64,000 bases of DNA from Glossina fuscipes (Eukaryota; Arthropoda; Insecta; Diptera; Glossinidae): NCBI RefSeq assembly GCF_014805625.2, contig NW_023998417.1, positions 13,827,310-13,891,309 on the forward strand, given 5' to 3'. Within the stretch, counting starts at the first letter, position 1, and every line of letters begins with the position of its first letter. Positions 12,388-24,960 of this stretch are shown piece by piece. The translations under genes and the position numbers were made by a program. Under the pieces are notes generated by a model that was not told the DNA's origin, searched no databases, and saw only the letters and a program-made list of their open reading frames with translations.

Positions 12388-12810
12388 CTACCTCGCCTCG
12401 TCATCTCTTAGCAAATGTTGCCAAATTATGGAAGCTGCCAAATGCCTTAGTCTATGCATTGAGTGGCTTTTCTGAAGCTCTTTACGACGCCGAGCATATT
12501 TACTCATCAATTGCAAAATAAACTTTGCCTTTTTGGCCAACTGTTTTCGTTGGGGAAGAGGGTACTCTTTATCCGTTGTGTAGCTATCCAACGCTGTGCA
12601 TGAGCCTATTATTAATGTCCCTATTATTATCGTTATTGTTACGATTATTATTGCGTGTAATTTTTGAAACTTTCGTTTCAACTTAACATACAACAGATTA
12701 CACAAAAAATTTGTAGTTTCTGGCAATCGAACGCTTGTTCGACATGGACAAAAAGTATAAAATATTAAAGTATACTGCTGCATATATATATGCGTACTTT
12801 GTAGCTCCAA
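12388..12810 (-). CDS. Doubtful ORF with a hydrophobic segment
   Basis: This 140-codon ORF has one strongly hydrophobic stretch near residues 53-72 (IIIVTITIIIGTLIIGSCTA) followed by a basic, helix-prone tail with KK and RRR sites, so it looks superficially like a secreted or single-pass peptide precursor. The hydrophobic part is encoded by ATT/GTT-rich DNA, and no family is recognised. A minus-strand AATAAA (TTTATT on + at 12263) lies about 120 bases past the stop. It may well be chance. Confidence 0.12.
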   Translation of the reverse strand: MELQSTHIYMQQYTLIFYTFCPCRTSVRLPETTNFLCNLLYVKLKRKFQKLHAIIIVTITIIIGTLIIGSCTALDSYTTDKEYPLPQRKQLAKKAKFILQLMSKYARRRKELQKSHSMHRLRHLAASIIWQHLLRDDEAR

Positions 12811-15800
12811 GTGTTTGTTAGTTTTAAGAGGATATTTCAGCCACTAATAAGTTCACAGTTAACTTGAGAAAAGCGTGTTCATAACTAACAAAGAACTGTA
12901 TCAAGTAGTGTGGAAAGTATTTTACTGTGCAGAGCTTATAAAGTTCGCATAGTGAACTTGGTTCGATCATTAAAATCGATTACTTTCATCAAATGATATG
13001 AAATTCTTCTTATATTCTCCCCTCCTTCAAGGCAAAAGTTCCTCATTTTAATTATCAGTAAACATCAGTGCAAATGATAAACTTAAACCATCGTGCATAA
13101 GTGAATTAATAGTGTTTTAATGTACTTGGGAAAACCTAGAATAGCTTCATTTTTATGAATTATGTTATCAAACTATTCTTTGCATTTTTAGTTTTCATTT
13201 TTTGATGTTGTTTGTTTTTGTTTTTGTTTTTTTTTTTTTAACAGGAAAATGTGCAACAAACCGTTAGAAACCATATACCATATAAATCAATAAACTTTTT
13301 ACGGTAGACTTTGAAAATTTGTTGACAATGTTGCTATTGTCGTTCATTGTTATTGTTGTCTTTCTTAAGTGTTTAAAAGGTTCAATTATGGTCTTCAGCC
13401 ATATTTATTTGATAAACGGCGTCAGTGGCTTGTGCGCAATAAACATGATATGGCAAACGGCTATGGCAACAGGCTTAGAACAAATGGATAGGACCCTTTT
13501 CGCAATATATCATTTTCATTTATACACACATACACGCATAAGCAATTGCTTTGCATATCTGTTTTGTTTTCGAAACCGTACGGCACAGCACGTACTATTT
13601 CAATACGTTGCTTACCTAACAACTAATTTTGTTCTTAGCTTTGGTAAAACTCGCTCTTTTCTTAACTTAGCTTATACACATATACGCTTTAAAAGACTAC
13701 ACATACATATATATGTGTATATAATTAAGCTCTGTCTCTCTGTCTCTCTTTCTCTCTTTTTCTTTACTTTTATTTTTTTTTTTGGTTTTTGAATAGATCT
13801 CGGAGTTATACATTGTTTGTATGTTAATCCCGCACTCTATAAAAGTTTTTTCCTATTAGTTACTTATTTGTATTATTTTTTGTACAGTTTAGTTTGTGTT
13901 GCTTTTATGTTTCTTATGTTTATGTTAAACTCTTTTTCCGTTTTATTCGACGATTTTGTTTTCTCTTTTGTTTTATTTATTTATTTTTTTTTTTTTTGTT
14001 GTTTTGTCTTTCGCACGCGTATAACTGATAAACTTGTAAAAGTGCTCAGTGTCATTATCAACTTTTGCATATGTTTCCCTCTACTTGGACTTTTGTTGTT
14101 GTTTTTCACGCTCGGCTATTGAGAGTATTTACGCTTGGTTTTGTGTGTATTATGCATGTGTGCGTGCGGTAGAAGTTTTTCTTTTTGACCACCATCTACT
14201 AATCAGGATTATTTAACGATCAGTTGTGCTGTGTATTGTAGTAAGGAAAACGCATTTATACGCCTGCGCTAAGATCTTTAATGCAATTAAGTATAGTGAA
14301 TGTTTTTGTTTACGGAACAAACATATGAAATACTATATAAAACAAATAACAAAAAATATGTGTAAGAAATTAATTATATATAAATACGAACATTAAGACG
14401 TTTCAAACGCATTTTTCAACTTTTTTTTTTGAATTAGTTTTTTAAATTCAAAACTTTCAAAAGCTATAGAAGATTAAATATGATTTTAAAAATGGATGAA
14501 ATCGAAATGGAAACAACATTTTGTTGTGGTAAGTTTAAAAAATTAAAGCAGATAAGCAGGAACCTTTCAAAAATTGCATTGCCCAAGAACACAAAAACCA
14601 AAGGGAAAAAATCTACCAAACTTATATATATTTTTTATAGCTTGCAATAAAAACTAAAATGAAATAAAAGAAACAAGTGAAAAATGAGTAAAAACAACTT
14701 GGAGTGAAATATGAAAAATAAAATAATGCAAAATGCAATAAAACTTCCAGAAATTCAGAACTAAGCTTAGGGAGAATCCTTTCAACAACTGCTGAACGTC
14801 TCTATGGGCCATTTTTTGATTGAATCGCTCCTATACTGTCAAATTCGATTTGTAGAGCATACTTTGGAACTATCAATCAGAGGAAAGTTGGACAGACAGA
14901 CTAACATAATTAAACAAATTACTGAACGTGTTTCCAAGTTCTTTACTAGTGTACCCTCATATTTCTGTACATTTGCTAAACTAAATCGAAGTAAGGTTTG
15001 TCGAAAGAATGAAGTTAAGTAGAGGAAAATTGAAAAAGCAAAGCAAAAGCCAAAAAAACAATAAAAAATTTCTATCCGGATTGCACGATTTCGGTCGCTT
15101 CGATCTTCTTTCGTTTATAATAACAATCAAAAGTGCGTCCAATAACTTAATGAAGCGTGCCTGTGTTGCAAGCCCTTCCCAAAAAGTAAAGACATGCCCA
15201 CAATTGTTTTACAACATCTATGTATTACAATTTGCTTAAGATTGCAGATATTAACCGTATGCAGCGCGACAAATGTACATAACTTTCTTAATCGTTGGAC
15301 TTACAGGAGAGATTTTTATTAGGAAAATGGTAAAATAAAAAAATTCCGAGCTTATCGATGTATAGAGGATTCTTAATACATTGATTTAATTGACTAGCTC
15401 CAGAGGAAGGAATTGGAAAAGTTTCACATCAACTTTATTTTTCTAGAGCAAGTCTTTCATTTCTCATTGAAATCAACGGATAGAAAGAGAGAGACATTCC
15501 AAAATATATTTGCTTTAGTTAGTATATTTTATATAAATGTCCCATTGGTATTTCTACAAGTTAAACAAATTAGAATGTTATGCTACTTTACCTCTCGAGT
15601 GGATAAAATAGCCTTGACATGATTTAGGTGTGGGCCACTTAAATGTCTGTAGGTGTGCATATACATTTTGACGGCATTCGTAAGCGGTGCGTTTTAAAGA
15701 TGCACACGCCTATAATAAGGCTATTTGCTATAGAGGCTTAAAAATTGAATAAAACATATAAAAAGAAAGAAGTTTTTTTATTACTGTTTTCACTTCATGC

Positions 15801-17599
15801 TAAGACGTTAGTAAAGAAAAGGGTGAAGGCAGAAGGAAAAAAGAAAAGATGAAACTCAACCAACTGGTTAAACTGTATCGTTTAGACGTTGTATTCTCCT
15901 AGAAAAACTGATCCGCAAAACTGGTTGCCTTCCAGAGTTGCTCTTAGTTTGATCCGCTAAGAGGTCTACCCTATGTCTGCCTTTATTTAGTAAAATGCTA
16001 AAGGAGGACAAGTTGAAAAACGTTTTAAAAAGATCGTAGAGTGTAGGCGCGTAACACTAATGCATATTTATGCAACTTTAAGTGCTGTTATAAACATAAA
16101 TTCTATACAAACTTATTTCTTTGCGTAAATTTATAACGCATTCATGTAAAAGAATTTAAGTGACTAAAATCCGCCTTCAATCAACTTCAATCGTTCGAAA
16201 ATGAATAATTAAGAGTCCTTTAACGAAAACTAATGTAAATCTTTCGTCGATGTTTGTTCAAATTAACATATATAATACAAACACTGAATAATTTGCTCTG
16301 GATTTTCCCCTAATAAACGGCCATTATAAACCACTTGATTTAAATGGAAAAACAATTGAAAACTCATTATGCATCTTAAATGGGATTCATTACGAATGCA
16401 ATGGCAGAGAGCAACCAGAATATGCAACCGCGATAGACTAACGCGATACTAAACAACACAATACAACGCAACACAAATCAATCCTTTTCTAAACCATTGA
16501 AAATGCTACAAAAATAAACCTCTAATTGAAATGTTATGCCAAAGTGTAATGAAAACTTTGTTCCACTCTTAGCTGAACAGAACAGAGCAGCAGTGAGTTG
16601 AAATCACGTACACTTGTGGTTTAAATACTGCACAAAACACGCCAATACCAAGGTACGAAAGTGAGACGCGCTTAAGTACACACTTATACACTTACACGCT
16701 CATCGAATACAGACTAGATTATCCATCAAAAAAAAAAAAGCTGCACAATGAATACAAGCAAATGAATAAACAAATGTACACGAATACATACGTATATACA
16801 ATGCTCGCAGTATATATATTCCGAAGAACTTTTGAAAAAGTTTAATAAAATTTTGTTTTTCTATTCATACAAAATTCAACAAGTAGTAACGTTTTTCCAT
16901 AAACATATAGATAGATATAAACTTGCGTGCAATTCAGTTAATCCGCTTTCATTAGATATAATAGATAATAAAATCAGTCTTTGAGTTCAATAAAAAGGTC
17001 AAATATTTACAATTGGAACAATCAATATTTAATTTATTTAGCAAACTATTCTTGTATTCGAGCAAGGATCCAGATTTACCTTTCTAATAGCCACACGCAG
17101 GCATCAGAATGCAACGACAAGCATTACTAAACGTCAGAGTTTGAACCAACCAACTAACCTACCTAACTGCCAACCTAGATCTGCACTCGAGATTAGCGTT
17201 GAAAATAGAAAGTCTTTAAAAGATATGGAACCAAAAAAATTGTACAAATGTTTCTTATGGTTTCTTAACAAGGTCCCATTTCTTCCTTCCGAAAAATTTT
17301 TGCAAGCTAAATATACGATACTTTATGGGAGGTAGCTTGGCGTACTCTGTCCAAGGATGAAGCCAATTGAAAGTGAGTTAGACGAGAAAAGGACTAATTT
17401 TCAATATTTCGTTGAAGCTGATCTATAACAATAATTTGATGTAAAATTCAACTGTATTAACTTTGGACCAAGCAAATGTGTTTCTTGGCCACTACGCTAA
17501 ACAAAGATTCTCAGGAAAATAAAATCCGTATATGGGAAAAAGTTCAAATTCTTATTAATTTAGAACAAACATCGAACTATAACACCAATTTGAAGGAAA

Positions 17600-17800
17600 A
17601 CACTAGGCTGGTCATATTTGAATCGCTTGGATCTATTTTTCGAACCCCATATAAGGAATCCCATGAATAGTAAGTCGTTTGGCAAAAAGGTTTAATTACC
17701 AATATTTTATGGTGAAAACCGGTTTACAGTAGCAATTCGACATAAAAATGAAATTTCGATCCCTTGGATCTATTTTTCAGACCCTGTCATATATGAAAAC
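17600..17800. repeat. Diverged tandem duplication, about 137 bp period
   Basis: The segment around 17624 (CGCTTGGATCTATTTTTCGA followed by ACCCCATATAAGG) recurs around 17761 as CCCTTGGATCTATTTTTCAG followed by ACCCTGTCATATATG. Flanks show weaker similarity. It may be part of an old transposon or satellite unit. Confidence 0.45.
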
Positions 17801-19657
17801 TAAACGTTTATATAACAACAAAATCCCATTTGTACTTTTTTATAACGAAAGTAGGTAACAACGCATTGAATTTGTTAAATGTGGATCACGTCGTGTAGGG
17901 TGTTGAACGGTCGGCCCTAACCGAATGTAATGTTTTTTCTTGCCTTTCTATTAAATTATACGAAACTAACGCGTTAAGCCTTCCACGCGAACATCTTGTC
18001 TTACGCATCCATCTAACCCATACGTATCATACGTAACATTTATTAAACGAAACATGATTTGAATTTAAAAAAATTTTAATTAAATTGTTTTACACAAGCA
18101 GTTTTCGTCTGTTAATTTATTAGTTTTTCTTGTACAATCCTTGCTTATCACGTAACAATCGAATTTCCTTTCTGTGACTATAGATCAATTTCCGTTAAAA
18201 CATAATCTACCCGGACAACGGCAGCCGGAGTAGAAGAATCATAAGCACACCCTGTAGTTGATTAAAAGGTAAAAATTTTTTGAAAATTTTCCTTTCAAAT
18301 TGAATTAAAGAAAAGAACTCTGAACTGAGAACGGAGGACGCTTGACTTATTTAAAATTCTATAAATAAACTGATATTAAAAAAAAAGGAAAACAATGTCT
18401 AGACACAAGCGGGGATCGTACATAATCTAAATCGCCTAAAGAAAAATTAAATTGATTTTTTCCTTTTTTTTTTTTTTTTTTTTTTTTTAAATATAAAAAA
18501 GGGGAAAAAATTGGAAAAAAACCTTTACGTGAAGTTCTCCCCCTTCCCATATATAAATTTATATGTGTGTATATATTCATACATATATTTTATATATAAA
18601 GTAAAATAAAAATATAAAAAATTACAACAGATGTTCAGCTGCTATTTAGCTCGTGTTCTATGAAAGCATCTTTTTTCCTTTATTCATTTTTTTTTTCCTT
18701 TGAGAATGTAAGCGAAGCATTCCATTTTAAATTTCATACGTGTATTATCAGGTTATATCGGCAGGAACGCTACTGCTTGCAGTATTCGTACTCGTAGCAT
18801 AACATGTTAGACGCATAGCTCTGTGCGTATGTGTGCATACAGAATTGTGTTAGCTGGCAGAGCAAACCTGAGTGAAGCATTATAACGACAATAGTATTAG
18901 TAGGCACCGGAAATTATTCATATTCATGCGTACTTATAATTAAATTTATTTACAAACATATGTACGAACGAGCGTTTACTTTGTAAGCTTAAGAGATCAT
19001 TTTCAGCGTATACCTGCCTGTACTCGTATCATTTTCCCAGCAAGCTGGGTACGTTGCTAACAACTGATTAACACTAACAAGCGTGCGAGTTCGAGGTCAA
19101 ATTACAACTTACTGCATAAAATATTCTCCGCTGCCCCTTTCTTTTCTTCTTCTTCTTCTAAATTTTCCACTCTGACTGTTATTGCATTCCAATGCAATGC
19201 AATCCATTTAAAAATTTGCTCAGGTCGAGCTTCGAATCCTTCATTTGCAATAATGTCTGAAGCCGAGTTAATTTAGCTCTGTCCGTCTGTCTTTCTCTTC
19301 GTTGGTACGTCACCCGCGTTATTAGTTGACTGAAGAATGCTCCAGTTAATAGTATAATGAACATCACTCAGTGTGAAATACATTTTTACTCATAGCAGAA
19401 CAATGTTCTCAAGGCTCCTGTAAAACTTGATTCAATTCTCCCAATGTTCCAATGTTTGGGACTAAAGCCATTTTACTTAATACATGCTCGTCATTGGTAA
19501 TTTAACCTCCTTCTTCTTAACTGTAGGTCCTTTGGCCACAGTGGACTGCTTCTATAAATCGATATACACAACAATCTTGAAAGCCGAACCAAAGAGTTAT
19601 CCGAGAAAAGCGAAGTAGATGCTGCACATGGTATTAAAATGGTATCAAATCAAAGGT

Positions 19658-19990
19658 TCACGGAACATTTATTTCGTTATTTCGCAATATTTGGTTTGCA
19701 AACATTTGCTTCTGTGTTGCTAAGGAGAGACCACTTTCCGAGTCGAATAAAATATCTTTGTATAAAATATCTTTTGTTGGAGACATTGGTAAACCGATGG
19801 GGACCCTTTTTGTAAATCCTTCTCCTTCTTCTTCGTTTGCGTTATTTGCTTCAAGGACAGCCTTGGATGAAAGGATATAGTGAAGAAAAGCTTGAAATAA
19901 ATGTTTTCTATGTGGATAACTTTTAAAGTCGAACACGTAGCCATCGAATATGAAGCAGCGCTTATTGCTTCTTGTAGAAGCAGCTTTCAT
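19658..19990 (-). CDS. Doubtful 110-codon ORF
   Basis: The translation has balanced composition (for example RCFIFDGYVFDFKSYPHRKH, and an acidic EEEGEGF stretch) and less AT-driven bias than most ORFs here. I recognise no domain, and a second same-strand frame is also open. It could be a single exon, a decayed mobile-element fragment or chance. Confidence 0.12.
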   Translation of the reverse strand: MKAASTRSNKRCFIFDGYVFDFKSYPHRKHLFQAFLHYILSSKAVLEANNANEEEGEGFTKRVPIGLPMSPTKDILYKDILFDSESGLSLATQKQMFANQILRNNEINVP

Positions 19991-20998
19991 TGGGCAACAA
20001 GATCCGAAAAGGCCACCTTTTTATATATTAATGAACAAACTGTTCAGATCCAGGAAAGACTTTAGGTTATTCTTTATGTCCACAGAAAAAAAGGTAAGAG
20101 TGCTTGATAGCTTTTGCGGCATATGAAGAATCACATATATATTTTATGTTACGTTTGTAGGACTTGGAATAGAGAATGGAATTTTCTCTTCAGTGATGCA
20201 TAGGATATTACATAATCAATATATCACCTTAATGATGTCTGTGTTTAGAAAGATTGTAAAATCATGAAATAAACAACTTTCAGAGCATTTTAAAGTAGGT
20301 TTTCCTATGTTGTACTTTCATCGTTTGCTTACTAATCATGGTGCAGAGTCTACGCGACAGTTTAAATTAAAGATAATGTTTATAATTTATGAGACATTTA
20401 TTGGACAATAATAAGACGCTTTCAATTTTACCAAAATCCATTTAAAGGTAATGTCCCATAAAAATGCGTCCCGTACACACATATACATATACATATACAT
20501 ATGTGTGCACAAGACAAAATAAAAAAAAAATTTCCATGTTAGGATATTAAGGTAAAACTAAAGCAACAAATAATTTATGAAGAAATGAAACTCGTATACT
20601 ATTTCGGTATGTGATCATCGAATATATTGTTCACAGAAGACATAAATTAATCACTTGGCTGTTTTGGAGAGAAATTGAAAAACACAAAGTTTTAAGTGTC
20701 GCCACTTAAGCATTTTCTACTTTTGATTAGTTCTTTTTTTCAGCTTTTTTTTTTTTTTTTTGTGCTTTTAAAAAACGCCCTTATGCGGAAGCGACTGTAA
20801 CAGCAACAACGTCATTTTAATATTGTTGCATTACGATTATTTTAAAAAGACAAATGAAAAATCATAATTTTACGCTTATGTTATGTATAAATGTATGTAT
20901 ACTCAAGTTAGAAAAAAGCTTTTAATATTTGGTGTTATCCTATACATCGAGATTGTCGCTGATGCGCAGATGAGTAATTGTCATTTCCTGTGCTCCAT

Positions 20999-21000
<2 letters not shown>

Positions 21001-21031
<31 letters not shown>

Positions 21032-21033
21032 AT
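21001..21033. repeat. AT dinucleotide microsatellite
   Basis: TATATG units run into a pure (TA)n array. It is one of several in this window. Confidence 0.85.
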
Positions 21034-23277
21034 GGCTGAGTGCGTGCTGCCTGCTATTTTAGCATATTTCGGTTTGATTTAGAAATTTGATTTATTTTTA
21101 TACTCCTACATGGATCGTTTCACTTATCTAAACCGTTAATGATTATGACTTCTATTAAGTGTCGTAGGCTTTGTGTTGCGTAAATATCGCTAAATTGCGT
21201 AAGGGATGCAAATGGAGAAATGTTTTTTGACCTATGTGGGACTGTTGCATAAAGAGTGGTGATCGTTCTATAGGTGTGCACCCTACCAGATATTCGTCTG
21301 AACGTATATTCGTAGCATTTCTATTCTTCATATCATATCGTGAGCCCAGTTGCACTATCTATGCAATTAAAATATGCAATTGAATGAATGACTATTTTTA
21401 AGTATTACAAGTTTCCCGGATGACTTGATGAATTCGAAATCATATTTACTACGTGTGTAAAGTGTAAAGCTAGTGCAGCCAGCATCGACTGATGGATGTA
21501 CATAAAAAATGCTTTTATGATCATTTGGCTCGTATCGAAAATTTTCTAGAAAAGATTATCTCAAGCAAAAATAAATAAAAAAAAAAATAAAAAAAGGAAA
21601 TTTTTTTAATTTTTTCAAAATTCGCTGAAATTTTGCAATGAAGCTTAAATTATATTTGAATGTGCTTCTCAAGCGATATTAGCGCAACATTTTATTGTTG
21701 CGTTTCCGCTTCAAAAATTTCAAAACATTTCTATAAACTGCTGAAAACTTTGAAATGATAAATATTTTCTTTATAAACACATAAACTATGGTACTAAACT
21801 GAATCAAGGAATTTGAGCAAAAAAAAGCGAAAAGAAAAAAATCTTAAAAACATCGTAAACTCTATATAAGTGAAAAAGGAAACTATTCACATAACAAATA
21901 ATCGCATGGCTCACATAAAATATGTGTGCAAGCACACGTATATGCACACATGACTACATAAGCATAAACATTTTCGTGTATTTATGCATTCAATAAAAAT
22001 GAAATTTTTTTCCCTCTTATTAGAGCTAGCAAAACAAAAAAAGTACGAAAGAAAGAAATTCTTTTTGATTTTACACATCTGTTGGGGAGGCGCGCATATC
22101 TAAAAGGAAAACGCAGCCAACTCATGTTACCCTATGTATGTATGTTGTTGTTAGATTTAGTGAGTAACCGGCCCGAGTATAGTTCATAAAACGCATACAC
22201 AACGCAATTTTCTTAATTGCAGTTTATAAAATCTGTTAAGTAAAAAGCAAAAAGAAAAAAAAAAAGAAAAAAACGTGAAAAAAGTTCATATCTTGCCTTA
22301 AGGGCATCTTTTTTATTACTTTAGGCCAATATATCAAATGTGCAAGGCATTTAGCAACTGATGGTCGTGCAAAACTCTGAAACTCTGAAACTCTGTTGGA
22401 AATGAGTTACAGGTTTTCGACTATTTCGGACGTGTGTATGGACGGACAATGATCACTTTCAAACTTGACTTCCCAGTCAAGAAGTTATTCATATCTTATG
22501 GAATCGTTTATTTTTGCTTATTTGTTACAAACGAAAACACGAAAAGATTAACTTATTCCACTTTATATACATATATGTAAAAATAATAAAAAAAAAAAAT
22601 ATGCGCAAGAAACTACTCATAGGCTTTGTAGTAATATTTGTGTTTCTCTTATTTTTTCACCGTATTTCAAAGTTTCGTTCTATTCGTACGCATAAACACA
22701 TCATTGTTTCTTTACGCTTCATTGATGTTACTGGCGATGATAGTTGTTTGTGTTGATTACGATTACGCATGCTTGTGCATTTATCGCCAATTATGTGTAA
22801 TATTTTTACCATATATGTTTACATAAATACTCCATTTATTACGCCTATTATTGCATATTAGAACATTTTTTTGCATAGCTTATGCACTAACGAAAACATA
22901 AAACAGAAATAAATACAAATAATTTCCTTTTTTTCGCAACCAACTAAAATTTAGATTTCTGTTCATTCAATGTAAATAATATAAAGGAATCGTCTCAGAG
23001 AGAGAGGGCGAGCAAGAGCTCTTTCACTAGTACGTTACTAATCTGAATGATGGGTATGAAAATAATTATACTATAATACGCCTTACGGAGCATTTTATTT
23101 ATTTTTTTTTAATCTAATCGAAAATATTTGAACTGACCAAGATATCTGAATATGGAGCTCCAATGCAATTCTTCCTCAATTTCTACATATGCGAGTATAA
23201 ATTATATGAATTAAAAGAGTACACGAGCGTTGATATTCGACAGGTTTAGAATTTTTCCTCTATGTGTTGAGCGGATA

Positions 23278-23306
23278 GAAAGAAAGAAAGAAAGAAAGAA
23301 AGAAAG
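23278..23306. repeat. (GAAA)n microsatellite
   Basis: Seven tandem GAAA units are visible. The run inflates a short chance ORF on the + strand. Confidence 0.9.
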
Positions 23307-24240
23307 TTTTGCGGTTGCCTTCATCTTCAAATTAAATCTTTTTTATTTTGGATTTTCCTCTGAGCGAAGAAGAACCCGTCAAAGCAAAGCTCCGTTGAAA
23401 ACTTCGACAATTGTTGGCACTTCTCTTCCAGCTTTTGGTTATTGCGACACATAGTTAAACCATAAGGCTTTCATATTTGGGGAGAGAAGGTAGACATGAT
23501 GGCATTTTCGTATCAATCGTGCCCCTTTTACAAGCCTTGGCCCAGAAAATAAAAAAACGGAATTTTGAATACAATTTCATGAATAACGCGCAACTTACAG
23601 CAGAAGTTGATCTGACATTCCTGAACACTTGGAAGGAGAAACTACACGACGAAGTTTTGTTTGACGAACAGGCGAAGTGAACATCGTTCAATTTCTCGCA
23701 TTAAACCCTTTTACTCATTTTAATCGTGCACAGATCTGGACCATTTGGAATGTGTTTGGGCATCAAAATTAAATTTTGCAGGCGCTCTGTGTAATAAGAA
23801 TGAACAAACGCACACACACGCAAGATTTAAAATTTTATTTTTGTTCAAAGCTTGACTATTCTTAGGCAATTTATGTTTGCGGGAATGCTGCAATATCAGA
23901 ATTGGACCAATTCGAGTTGGGGAACTGTACTTTAACTCTTCATTTGTAAGCATGTGTGTATGATTTTAAAGTTTAAAGCATCTTAGCTTAAAATTGAAAC
24001 TATTCGCATGGCTGTCCATTAATATGTTACAAATTGTTACTGTTTTTATTGCTTCATGCTACATACATATACATGTTATCGTTAAAATTAAACATAAACA
24101 TAAAGCTACCATTTAGTAATCATTTGAATGTTTATGAATTTTACTAATAGTGGGCGGAAATGATTTAATTCAAAGTGCAAAGGCACAAACAGACATTCAG
24201 TGTTCATTTCTAATTCTCGTAATTCGAAACTAAAACATAC

Positions 24241-24283
24241 TTACATACATACATACATACGAACATACACACACACACACACA
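24241..24283. repeat. (TACA)n then (CA)n microsatellite
   Basis: A TACA-type tetranucleotide array is followed by GAACATA and a pure CA run. Confidence 0.9.
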
Positions 24284-24709
24284 ACAAATACTTTAACCCT
24301 CCGTGTTCAATCTAACACAGAAAATTTTTGTATACAAAAGAAAGATTGAATAAGTTTGCAGTAAAGAGAGAAGAGAAGAAAAGCGAAGCACTTATTAAGC
24401 CGGCATCAAATGAGGATAAAGAACATAGTTGTGATGAAGCTGCCCACATAAAGGGTATGCATCGACCATTAGCGTTATATAATGCGTACTTTAAACTGCT
24501 CAACTGTCAATAAATTGTTTGATGAATTCTTTTAAGTTGAGTATCAAAGACTTTTCTCATGGATTTCTATCTATTAACACCTACCGTAACGTAACACTAA
24601 GATGGCCTTCTAGCTGGTATGGGGCGTTGTGCCCAATCTTCGACGGTGAATTGAAAAATGCCAGGCTATTATTTTTATCATTTGACTTGTAGAACTCTTC
24701 GGGAGGCGT

Positions 24710-24960
24710 GGCAGGTTAGGTAGCGTGGCAATCCACGGAGAGAGAAACTCCTACTTAAGCTGATAGAGGGCCCGTTGTGAAAAAGTAGTGCAATGTCTAG
24801 ACTTTGCTAGAGAATATTATACTACCTTCCATACAAATCTATTCCAAATCTCTTAACCTCGGCATCCAGCGTCCTTGGTCGTTTTCTGCTTAAGGTGCGA
24901 CAGCGACAAGCGAGAGAAAGCGTGCTCTAATCCTAGCTGCCCGAAACTTAATGTAATAAA
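24710..24960. repeat. Candidate dispersed repeat with GGTTAGGT head
   Basis: GGCAGGTTAGGTAGCGTGGC begins a stretch of higher GC than its surroundings, continuing with CTACTTAAGCTGATAGAGGG and CCCGTTGTGA. From general knowledge this resembles a dispersed repeat seen in many fly genomes (GGTTAGGT ... CACTTAGAC ... GTCCATTGTGA), here diverged. No coding capacity. Boundaries are approximate. Confidence 0.4.

Noticed and set aside
13319..14122. Two + strand ORFs of 157 and 101 codons rich in Phe, Leu and Ile
   Set aside because: They arise from T-rich DNA; hydrophobicity is a base-composition effect and no family or splice structure supports them.
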